Shown here: piece by piece, positions 6,080-11,025 of the stretch | How positions within the stretch are numbered: position 1 is the stretch's first letter | Layout: each line of letters begins with the position of its first letter | Assembly: GCA_039182715.1 (NCBI GenBank) | Contig: JBCDBY010000145.1 | Span: 1 to 11,025, forward strand | DNA: 11,025 bases | From: JBCDBY01 sp039182715 | GTDB taxonomy: Bacteria > Planctomycetota > PLA2 | Direction: 5' to 3' | Made by a program: the position numbers and the translations under genes | Notes under the pieces: model-generated | Seen by the model: only the letters and a program-made list of their open reading frames with translations | What the model was told of the DNA's origin: nothing | Database searches by the model: none

Positions 6080-8239
6080 ATGTACGCCCGCGTCGCGTTC
6101 GACCTGCCCGTACCGACCGAGTTCACCTACGAGGTACCGACGGAGCTCGCGTCGGAGCTGCGCGCCGGGCAGCGCGTGCGCGTCCCGTTCCGCACGCAGA
6201 GCCGCGTCGGCTATCTCGTCGCGTTCGAGGAGACCTCCGATCTACCGCGCGTGAAACCGATCGCGGCGGTCGTCGACGCCGAGCCGATCGTGCCGGAGGA
6301 TCTGCTGCACCTCGCGCGCTGGATCAGCCGGTACTACGGCTGCTCGCTGGGTGAAGCGCTGCAGGGCATGCTGCCGGGCGGCGTGCGCAAGGGCGCCCCG
6401 AAGCAGCGCGTGGTCGTGCGCGCGTCGGACGGTGACGCCCCGGCGCGCGCGAAGAAGGCGGCGGCGGTGCTCGCCGCGCTCGATGCGTGCACGCGACTGC
6501 CGACGGTCAAGGCGCTGCTCGAACAGGCCGGCGCAAGCCGGGCGGCGCTGCAGACGCTGGAGCGCGCCGGGCTGGTGCGCATCGAGACGCGCGAGGACGA
6601 GGAGGAGTTCACGCCGCCGCCGTCGGGCGGCAAGGAGGCGCCGCTGCCGCTCGAGGAGCCGCAGCAGAGTGCGCTCGACGGCATGCTCGACGACCTGCGC
6701 ACGCCGCGCTTCGGCGTGCACCTCCTGCTGGGCGTGACCGGCAGCGGCAAGACGGAGGTCTACCTGCGCGCCATCGCGGAGACGATCGCCGGCGGGCGGC
6801 AGGCGATCGTGCTCGTGCCGGAGATTGCGCTGACGCCGCAGACGGTGCGCCGCTTCCAGGCGCGCTTCCCGCACGTCGAGGTGCTGCACAGCCAGCAGGG
6901 CGAGCGGGCGCGCCGCCGGGCCTGGAAGCGCATTCGTCGTGGCGAGGCGGACGTGGTCATCGGGCCGCGCTCGGCCGTCTTCGCGCCGGTGCCGAAGCTG
7001 GGCCTGCTGGTCGTCGACGAGGAGCACGAAGGCAGCTTCAAGCAGGAGCAGTCGCCGCGCTACCACGCGCGCGATGCGGGCATCATGCGGGCGCGCCGTC
7101 TCGGCTGCCCGGTCATTCTCGGTTCGGCAACGCCGAGCCTGGAGAGCTACCGCAACGCAAAGGAGGGTCGCTACGCGCTGCACCAACTGCCGTACCGCGC
7201 GAAGGGCATCCCCATGCCGCCGGTGCGCGTGATCGACATGACGGAGCAGAAGGATCCGCTCTTCTCGCGACCGATGCGACACGCCGTAGCGGAAGCGGTA
7301 AGGGAAGGCGGGCAGGCGATCCTCTTCCTCAACCGGCGTGGTTTCGCAACGCTGCTGGCGTGCACGCGCTGTCAGCACAAGCTGCAGTGCCCTCACTGCT
7401 CGTCCTCGCTCGTCTTCCACAAGGGGCGGCGGCGGACGGTCTGCCACCTGTGCGGGCACGAGACCGAGGCGCCGGAAAAGTGCCCGGAGTGCCACGCGCC
7501 GACGCTCAAGTCGATCGGGCACGGCACGGAGCGCGTGGAGGAGGAGGCGGCGCGCGCCTGGCCCGATCTGAAGATCGAGCGCATCGACTCCGACTCCGTG
7601 CGCGGCAACCGGTTGGAGGAGGCGCTCGAACGCTTCCGCCAGGGCGAGACGCAGGTGCTGATCGGCACGCAGATGATCGCGAAGGGCCACCACTTCCCGC
7701 GCGTGACGCTGGTCGGCATCGTCAACGCGGATACCGCCCTGCACCTCGCCGACTTCCGCGCCAACGAGCGCACCTTCGGGCTCATCTCGCAGGTGGCGGG
7801 CCGCGCGGGTCGGGGCGAGAAGGGCGGCGAGGTGCTCGTGCAGACCTTCCACCCCGACCACTACGCGATCCGCTACGCGGTGAACCACGACTTCGAGGGG
7901 TTCGCCGCGGTCGAACTCGAGGAGCGCACGATGCTCGGCCTACCGCCCGAGCGACGCTGCGTGCTGCTCACCTTCTCGGCCGAGGAAGAGAACGACGCGC
8001 GCGTCGTGGCGCGCGGCATCGCGGAGCTGCTGAAGCCCGAGGCGAAGAAAGGCGAGGTCGAGCTACGCGGCCCCGCCAAGGCGCCGCTCGAGCGCGTCCG
8101 CGGGCGCTGGCGCTTCATGATCCTGCTGCTTTCGAAGAACGCCGGCGCGCTGGCCCACCTCTGTCAGGTGGCGCGGGCGGCGAAGTTCCCGAAACGGATC
8201 GACATGATCGTGGATGTGGATCCTTCCGCGGTTCTGTAG
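6080..8239 (+). CDS. priA: primosomal protein N' (replication restart helicase PriA)
   Basis: PriA is a 3'-to-5' DNA helicase that recognises stalled or D-loop forks and reloads the replicative helicase. The 719-residue length is close to the usual 730 or so. The N-terminal part (about 1-95, MYARVAFDLPVPTEFTYEVP) is the 3' DNA-binding domain. The Walker A motif GVTGSGKT is at 218-225 (Lys224) and the Walker B DEEH box at 313-316. Motif III is GSATPSLES. Eight zinc-binding cysteines occur in four CxxC pairs: 428/431, 437/440, 455/458 and 468/471. The C-terminal helicase motifs include GTQMIAKGHHFP and SQVAGRAGRG. All key residues are intact. The ATG at 6080 aligns with the family start. There is no clear Shine-Dalgarno, so translational coupling to the upstream gene is plausible. 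Confidence 0.98.
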   Translation: MYARVAFDLPVPTEFTYEVPTELASELRAGQRVRVPFRTQSRVGYLVAFEETSDLPRVKPIAAVVDAEPIVPEDLLHLARWISRYYGCSLGEALQGMLPGGVRKGAPKQRVVVRASDGDAPARAKKAAAVLAALDACTRLPTVKALLEQAGASRAALQTLERAGLVRIETREDEEEFTPPPSGGKEAPLPLEEPQQSALDGMLDDLRTPRFGVHLLLGVTGSGKTEVYLRAIAETIAGGRQAIVLVPEIALTPQTVRRFQARFPHVEVLHSQQGERARRRAWKRIRRGEADVVIGPRSAVFAPVPKLGLLVVDEEHEGSFKQEQSPRYHARDAGIMRARRLGCPVILGSATPSLESYRNAKEGRYALHQLPYRAKGIPMPPVRVIDMTEQKDPLFSRPMRHAVAEAVREGGQAILFLNRRGFATLLACTRCQHKLQCPHCSSSLVFHKGRRRTVCHLCGHETEAPEKCPECHAPTLKSIGHGTERVEEEAARAWPDLKIERIDSDSVRGNRLEEALERFRQGETQVLIGTQMIAKGHHFPRVTLVGIVNADTALHLADFRANERTFGLISQVAGRAGRGEKGGEVLVQTFHPDHYAIRYAVNHDFEGFAAVELEERTMLGLPPERRCVLLTFSAEEENDARVVARGIAELLKPEAKKGEVELRGPAKAPLERVRGRWRFMILLLSKNAGALAHLCQVARAAKFPKRIDMIVDVDPSAVL

Positions 8240-8240
8240 G

Positions 8241-8326
8241 GAGTTTTCAGTTTTCAGTATTCAGTCAGCCGCGGAACTCGCCCGGAACCACTGCACGCAC
8301 GACTGACGACTGAGAACTGACAACTT
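8241..8326. repeat. inverted pair of heptamer arrays (TCAGTNN family) between convergent genes
   Basis: Three plus-strand units (TCAGTTT, TCAGTAT, TCAGTCA) start at 8247, 8254 and 8261, preceded by GAGTTT. Three units in the opposite orientation (CGACTGA, CGACTGA, GAACTGA) start at 8300, 8307 and 8314, followed by CAACTT. The arms are separated by 32 bp and could form a long imperfect hairpin. The element fills nearly all of the 88-bp gap between the priA stop (8239) and the lipoprotein stop (8328). It may act as a bidirectional transcript end, but no T-tract follows either arm. Confidence 0.75.
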
Positions 8327-8327
8327 C

Positions 8328-9305
8328 CTACTTCATGCGCGCTTTGCGGAAGAACTCCTCCCACTTGCGCACGTTGTCGCCGAGCGGGATGAGTTCCGAG
8401 CGGTCCTTCGCGAAGCCGCCCTGGACCGCGATGACCTTGAGCGACTTGATGCACCAGGACTTGGGTCCCTCGGGCGGGCCGTCGTCGAGGTAGGCGAGCA
8501 GCGGCTCGAGGGCGCGCTGGTCGCCGAGCAGTTCGAGCCCGCGCAGGGCGCCGATCTGGACCTGCTCATCCTGGTCGTCGAGCGCGGCCAGCAGATGCTC
8601 GAGCGTGTCCGGGTGCCGCAGGTTGGCGAGCGCCCAAACGGAGGCGCGACGACCGGGACGATTGTTCTCGTCGTACAGCATCGTCGCCAGCCGCTCCATC
8701 GCGGTGATGTACTGCGGCGTCAGCTTGCGCGGCGTCGGCTTGACGAGCGCGAGTTCCTTGAAGGTTTCGGCCGCTTCCGTGCGCATGCTCGGATTGCCGG
8801 CGCCGAGCATCGCGACGACCGGCTCGAGCGGCGTCTCGGGATCGCGCAGGATGCCGAGGCCGCGCATCGCGTTGGCGCGCAGGAAGATCTGTTCCTTGGG
8901 ATTGCTGGCGATCAGGATGAGCGCCTCGCGCGAGTCGGCCTTGCGCTCGTCGGCGAAGCCGAGGCACTTGAGCGCCATGTTGCGGTGGAGGTTGAGTTCG
9001 CCCTCCAGCGCCATGTCGCGGAAGATCTCGAAGTCCTGGTCGACGCTGGTGGCGATCGAGCCGCGCAGGGCGGTCATGGCGCGGGTGAGCCCCTGGATGC
9101 GGAGCTCCTCGTAGCGCTTGACGCTGTCCTCGGTGTTCTTGACCAGCTTCGCGTTCTCATCGGAGGTGAACTCGGGCCGCTCCTCGGCGGCGCCGACCTC
9201 GACGATGTTGGTCACCTTCGACTCGTCCCGGGGCGACTGGCAGCCGAGCGCGAGTCCGAGGATCGGAAAGAGAATCAAGGCCGGGATGGAACGCATCGTG
9301 TTCAT
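8328..9305 (-). CDS. HEAT-repeat lipoprotein
   Basis: This is a 325-residue predicted lipoprotein built of HEAT-like helical repeats, probably a scaffold for protein contacts in the envelope. The N-terminus (MNTMRSIPALILFPILGLALGC) has a hydrophobic signal ending in a lipobox-like ALGC with Cys22. Ala rather than the more usual Leu at -3 is tolerated. A charged linker and helix follow (to about 120), then alternating helix pairs from about 120 to the C-terminus. The clearest repeats are EPVVAMLGAGNPSMRTEAAETFKEL, DTLEHLLAALDDQDEQVQIGALRGLELL and ALEPLLAYLDDGPPEGPKSWCIKSL. No catalytic motif is seen. The ATG at 9305 shares one base with the stop of the upstream thioesterase (TGATG), so translation is probably coupled. 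A run of seven G about 6 nt upstream may serve as a Shine-Dalgarno. No functional link to the thioesterase is known. Confidence 0.88.
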   Translation of the reverse strand: MNTMRSIPALILFPILGLALGCQSPRDESKVTNIVEVGAAEERPEFTSDENAKLVKNTEDSVKRYEELRIQGLTRAMTALRGSIATSVDQDFEIFRDMALEGELNLHRNMALKCLGFADERKADSREALILIASNPKEQIFLRANAMRGLGILRDPETPLEPVVAMLGAGNPSMRTEAAETFKELALVKPTPRKLTPQYITAMERLATMLYDENNRPGRRASVWALANLRHPDTLEHLLAALDDQDEQVQIGALRGLELLGDQRALEPLLAYLDDGPPEGPKSWCIKSLKVIAVQGGFAKDRSELIPLGDNVRKWEEFFRKARMK

Positions 9306-9763
9306 CAGACGCCCCCCCGGGCGGTTCTATTCCGCGCCCGACGCTCCTTCTCGGGCGGCAGGTCGAGAGTCTGCAGGTGATTGCGCAGGTCTTCCGGCAG
9401 GCGGCGCGGCTCGCCGTTCCGATCGACCGCCGCAAGCACGGTCCGGCCGTCGGCGCAGACGACCCCGTCGCGCGTGCGGATGACCTCGTAGGCGAACGTG
9501 ATCCGGACGAACGAGAAGTCGATCACGCGGGTCACGACCTCGAGCTCGTCATCGAACTCCGCCGGCGCCCGGTACTTCACGTACGCCTCGATGACCGGCA
9601 GGAAGCACTCGTCCTCCTTCTCGGTCTCGGCGTAGCTGAACCCCCAGTCCCGCATCAACTCCACGCGCCCGCACTCCATGTAGCTGAGGTAGTTGGCGTG
9701 GTAGACGCGGCCCATGCAGTCGGTCTCGCCGTAGCGGACCCGAAGACGGTGCCGGTATTCCAT
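9305..9763 (-). CDS. acyl-CoA thioesterase, hotdog fold (YbgC/4HBT type)
   Basis: This is a 152-residue single-domain hotdog thioesterase, expected to hydrolyse acyl-CoA thioesters in the cytosol, usually as a tetramer. The active-site segment is YGETDCMGRVYHANYLSYMECGR (residues 11-33), with catalytic Asp15, then the GxVYHxxYL loop and Glu30. The middle strand region (FDDELEVVTRVIDFSFVRITFAYEVIR) and the following DGVVCADGRTVLAAVDRNGEPRRLP are standard for the 4-hydroxybenzoyl-CoA thioesterase/YbgC group. Chain-length or aromatic specificity cannot be told, and the Tol-Pal genes that often sit beside ybgC are absent. I chose the ATG at 9763, since the frame is open further upstream but carries non-family sequence antisense to the neighbouring gene. 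It is the first gene of the operon with the HEAT lipoprotein. Confidence 0.93.
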   Translation of the reverse strand: MEYRHRLRVRYGETDCMGRVYHANYLSYMECGRVELMRDWGFSYAETEKEDECFLPVIEAYVKYRAPAEFDDELEVVTRVIDFSFVRITFAYEVIRTRDGVVCADGRTVLAAVDRNGEPRRLPEDLRNHLQTLDLPPEKERRARNRTARGGV

Positions 9764-9774
9764 CCGAATCGCGG

Positions 9775-9780
9775 AGGATA
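9775..9780 (-). promoter_or_regulatory. candidate -10 hexamer for the thioesterase gene
   Basis: TATCCT on the minus strand matches four of six -10 bases and ends 11 nt before the ATG at 9763. The leader would be about 5 nt. No Shine-Dalgarno is visible on this strand. Confidence 0.35.
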
Positions 9781-9822
9781 CCACGCAAAACGCAGGAACT
9801 ATCGGATGGGGGATGACGCACG

Positions 9823-9828
9823 TATTCT
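9823..9828 (+). promoter_or_regulatory. candidate -10 hexamer for the membrane protein gene at 9840
   Basis: TATTCT matches four of six -10 bases and ends 11 nt before the ATG at 9840. If real, transcription starts downstream of the alternative ATG at 9813 and rules it out. No convincing -35 is seen at 16-18 nt spacing. Confidence 0.35.
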
Positions 9829-9839
9829 TGGGCGCACTC

Positions 9840-10547
9840 ATGTCCCAAGCCACCCATTTGACCCGTCGGCAGAGGCTTCTGCGCCTCGTCGGCGGGGTCG
9901 CGATGCTGGTCGGCGCGGTGGTCTTCTTCCAGGTCTCGGCACAGCTCGATCCGATGAACCGGGCGGCGCTCGTGTCCATCGTGATGATCATCGTGGGCAC
10001 CGGCTGGCTGGGCCAGGCGGCGCGCGGGGTCACCGAGTCCGGCGCCGTGCGCGAGCTCGCTCCGCTGCCGGGGCCGCCGGTCGCCGTCGAGAAGATGATC
10101 GGCGGATTCGTGCTCGCATGGCTGATCCCCGGCGGGGGTCACTGGCTGATCGGGCGACGGGCGAAGGCGGTGCTCTACTTCGTCACCATTTCCGTCACCT
10201 TCTTCGCCGGCTTCCTGTTGGCGGACGGCCGCAACTTCAACTACGAGCGCGACGCGGTCTACTACCTCGCGTACATGTTCAACGGCCTGCAGACGATGGT
10301 CTGCTACCTGACCACGCAGGGCCTCGAGCGCAACGAGCCGATCCGCTTCCTTCAGCTCGGCTTCCTGTACAGCGCCGTCGCCAGCCTCCTGAACGTCGTC
10401 GCGATGATGGACTTCCTCGCCATCTGCAGCCGCGCGGGGCGCACGGCCGCGGTGCCGTTTTCCGAGGATCTCTCGGAGCGACAGCCAAGTGATGCCGTGG
10501 CAGATGAGGCCATAGCGGGTGATGCCGTGAAGGGGGACGTGTCGTGA
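9840..10547 (+). CDS. multi-pass membrane protein (DUF6677/TM2-like motif)
   Basis: This is a 235-residue integral membrane protein of unknown function. It has about five or six hydrophobic segments: LVGGVAMLVGAVVFF, ALVSIVMIIVGTGWL, a central pair around FVLAWLIPGGGHWLIGRRAKAVLYFVTISVTFFAGFLL, then AVYYLAYMFNGLQTMVCYL and FLYSAVASLLNVVAMMDFL. The WLIPGGGHWLIGRRAKAVLYF hairpin recalls the PGxGHxxxGR signature of TM2-like and DUF6677-type proteins. That family name is from memory and uncertain. The C-terminal tail is acidic and Ala-rich. The ATG at 9840 is preferred over the one at 9813 because of the MSQATHLTRRQRLL start and the upstream -10 hexamer. The next gene overlaps its stop by 4 nt, so the two products probably work together. 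Confidence 0.82.
   Translation: MSQATHLTRRQRLLRLVGGVAMLVGAVVFFQVSAQLDPMNRAALVSIVMIIVGTGWLGQAARGVTESGAVRELAPLPGPPVAVEKMIGGFVLAWLIPGGGHWLIGRRAKAVLYFVTISVTFFAGFLLADGRNFNYERDAVYYLAYMFNGLQTMVCYLTTQGLERNEPIRFLQLGFLYSAVASLLNVVAMMDFLAICSRAGRTAAVPFSEDLSERQPSDAVADEAIAGDAVKGDVS
10489..10529. repeat. 11-bp direct repeat spaced 30 bp inside the membrane protein tail
   Basis: GTGATGCCGTG occurs at 10489-10499 and again at 10519-10529, exactly 30 bp (10 codons) apart. It gives a repeated DAV motif in the tail of the 9840-10547 product. The spacing keeps the reading frame, which is consistent with an old in-frame duplication. Confidence 0.5.
10531..10536 (+). promoter_or_regulatory. Shine-Dalgarno for the small membrane protein
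   Basis: AGGGGG ends 7 nt before the GTG at 10544. This spacing fixes the GTG start and contrasts with the first genes of the transcription units here, which lack such a site. Confidence 0.6.
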
Positions 10548-10774
10548 GCCTCTCCGACGCCCTCCTCGGAACGCTGCTTGGAACGGTCGCCCCGATCGAC
10601 TTCCTCTTCCTCTTTCCGCTCTGCGTCGCGATCGCCATCGTGAGTTCGGCCGCGCACCGCGAATCGGTCCCCGAGATCCTGCGCCACGCCGTGCGCAGCT
10701 CGGTGATGCTGATCGTCGGCCTGCTGGCCTTCATGGTCGGCATCTCCTACTTCGCGCAGTGGATCCTTCCCTAG
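10544..10774 (+). CDS. small two-helix membrane protein
   Basis: This 76-residue protein is not recognised. It has a first hydrophobic segment, roughly residues 14-34 (VAPIDFLFLFPLCVAIAIVSS), a short charged cytoplasmic-type loop with AAHRESVPEILRHAVRSS, and a second segment, roughly 53-75 (VMLIVGLLAFMVGISYFAQWILP). It starts with GTG, overlapping the upstream stop by 4 nt (GTGA), with a good ribosome binding site. The tight coupling suggests a partner or subunit of the multi-pass protein encoded just upstream. Its stop is followed at once by a heptamer repeat array. Confidence 0.8.
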   Translation: MSLSDALLGTLLGTVAPIDFLFLFPLCVAIAIVSSAAHRESVPEILRHAVRSSVMLIVGLLAFMVGISYFAQWILP

Positions 10775-10775
10775 G

Positions 10776-10810
10776 CACGTGGGACGTTCGACGTTGAACG
10801 TTGGACGTTC
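10776..10810. repeat. heptamer tandem array, GACGTTN family
   Basis: Units start at 10783, 10790, 10797 and 10804 (GACGTTC, GACGTTG, AACGTTG, GACGTTC). A degenerate fifth unit, CACGTGG, is in register at 10776. The array begins 2 nt after the stop of the small membrane protein gene. The ACGT core is palindromic, so the array could also fold back on itself. Confidence 0.7.
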
Positions 10811-10856
10811 GGGGTGGGAAGTCGGCTTGGGCTTCTCGACGGTTTGATTCGGTTCT

Positions 10857-10894
10857 CGCAGAGCACGCAGAGGACCACAGAGTTCGCAGAGGCG
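10857..10894. repeat. short tandem repeat with CRCAGAG core, 9-10 bp period
   Basis: RCAGAG cores begin at 10858, 10867, 10877 and 10886 (three GCAGAG, one ACAGAG), each preceded by C, giving steps of 9, 10 and 9 bp. The array lies between the two heptamer arrays of the terminal spacer and is not close to a stop codon. I see no gene in this stretch. Confidence 0.6.
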
Positions 10895-10912
10895 TGAGAC
10901 TCCTTCGGGCCC

Positions 10913-10940
10913 CTGGCTCCTAGCCCCTGGCCCCTGGCCC
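10913..10940. repeat. heptamer tandem array, CTRGCCC family (copy 2)
   Basis: Four 7-bp units start at 10913, 10920, 10927 and 10934 (CTGGCTC, CTAGCCC, then CTGGCCC twice). The array ends 5 nt before the stop codon of the minus-strand gene at the window edge. It has the same sequence family and the same orientation relative to its neighbouring gene as the array at 3706-3733. Confidence 0.75.
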
Positions 10941-10945
10941 TTCCC

Positions 10946-11025
10946 TCAACGCACCACGTACCTCCCTCCGATCTCTCGCTCGACCAACCCTCGGACTTCC
11001 AGCGTCACGAGATAGCCCGCCGCCA
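10946..11025 (-). CDS. dprA: DNA-processing protein DprA, C-terminal fragment (5' part outside window)
   Basis: Only the last 25 codons and the TGA stop are in the window, so the gene is cut by the window edge, not broken. The peptide ends in LVTLEVRGLVEREIGGRYVVR. It matches the C-terminal winged-helix of DprA/Smf proteins, which typically reads LLxLELxGLVxxxxGGRY and then stops. DprA loads RecA on incoming single-stranded DNA during transformation and is widely conserved even in bacteria not known to be competent. With so little sequence, another winged-helix protein cannot be excluded. The gene converges on the 9840-10774 operon across the repeat-rich spacer. Confidence 0.65.
   Translation of the reverse strand, partial: AAGYLVTLEVRGLVEREIGGRYVVR

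Noticed and set aside
4513..6354. Long plus-strand frame (613 codons) over the gene at 4601 and the start of priA
   Set aside because: It is out of frame with two better-supported genes and is made almost wholly of Arg, Ala, Gly and Pro, typical of a shadow frame.
6242..7888. Long open frame on the minus strand (548 codons) across priA
   Set aside because: It is entirely antisense to a gene with all PriA motifs, is rich in Arg/Leu/Ala, and has no recognisable domain. Long antisense frames are expected in GC-rich coding DNA.
6487..8313. Plus-strand frame (608 codons) overlapping priA
   Set aside because: Frame-shifted shadow of priA with low-complexity composition. It runs into the repeat element at its end.
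8241..8326. CRISPR-like array
   Set aside because: The units are only 7 bp, contiguous and partly inverted. There are no unique spacers and no cas genes in the window.
9813..9839. Upstream ATG at 9813 for the multi-pass membrane protein
   Set aside because: The G-run before it is too close to serve as a ribosome binding site, and the -10 candidate at 9823-9828 lies downstream of it. It remains possible.
9764..10033. N-terminal extension of the thioesterase (90 codons upstream in frame)
   Set aside because: The extension has no hotdog-family similarity and is largely antisense to the divergent membrane protein gene.
9377..10492. Plus-strand frame (371 codons) opposite the thioesterase and over the membrane protein
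   Set aside because: It is antisense to a clear hotdog thioesterase and out of frame with the membrane protein. No domain is seen.
1..11025. A novel defence, mobile or biosynthetic gene system
   Set aside because: The genes are housekeeping or envelope types in small, ordinary operons. There is no integrase, transposase, nuclease-toxin pair, reverse transcriptase or biosynthetic core enzyme.

Overview
The window is GC-rich bacterial chromosomal DNA, densely packed with genes on both strands. It holds nine recognisable protein-coding genes that are complete or nearly so, plus the last 25 codons of a tenth. I see no rRNA, tRNA, CRISPR array, transposase or phage gene, so it reads as ordinary core chromosome. 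A lipobox protein, a periplasm-type sensor kinase and several membrane proteins suggest a Gram-negative-type envelope. The mix of a DUF1844 protein, a HEAT-repeat lipoprotein, an NtrY-like kinase and very high GC would suit Planctomycetota, Acidobacteriota or Myxococcota-like lineages. The sequence alone does not settle the phylum.

Layout: (1) 1-3012 (+), a large NtrY-like multi-pass sensor histidine kinase, open at the left edge. (2) 2906-3445 (-), a DUF454/YbaN-type membrane protein that converges on the kinase and overlaps its 3' end by 107 bp. (3) 3446-3732, an intergenic region with a promoter candidate, G-runs, a hairpin, a terminator-like hairpin and a heptamer repeat. (4) 4568 down to 3733 (-), a two-gene operon of a histidine phosphatase and a DUF1844 protein, 5 nt apart. 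(5) 4601-8239 (+), a divergent two-gene unit of an unrecognised membrane-anchored protein followed by priA, 9 nt apart. (6) 9763 down to 8328 (-), a hotdog acyl-CoA thioesterase and a HEAT-repeat lipoprotein whose stop and start codons share one base. (7) 9840-10774 (+), two membrane proteins overlapping by 4 nt. (8) 10775-10945, a repeat-rich spacer. (9) 10946-11025 (-), the 3' end of a probable dprA.

The genes do not form one pathway. They are housekeeping and envelope functions: replication restart (PriA), DNA uptake or recombination (DprA), signalling, thioester hydrolysis, and envelope proteins of unknown role. No previously undescribed multi-gene system is evident.

The unexplained structure is between the genes. 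First, four short tandem arrays with a 7-bp period, from three sequence families, lie within a few bases of stop codons. A fifth repeat of 9-10 bp period lies in the last spacer. Second, all five genes that begin a transcription unit have a TANNNT hexamer ending 7-12 nt before the chosen start and no clear Shine-Dalgarno sequence. That suggests leaderless or nearly leaderless transcripts. The last gene of the 9840-10774 operon instead has a good Shine-Dalgarno.
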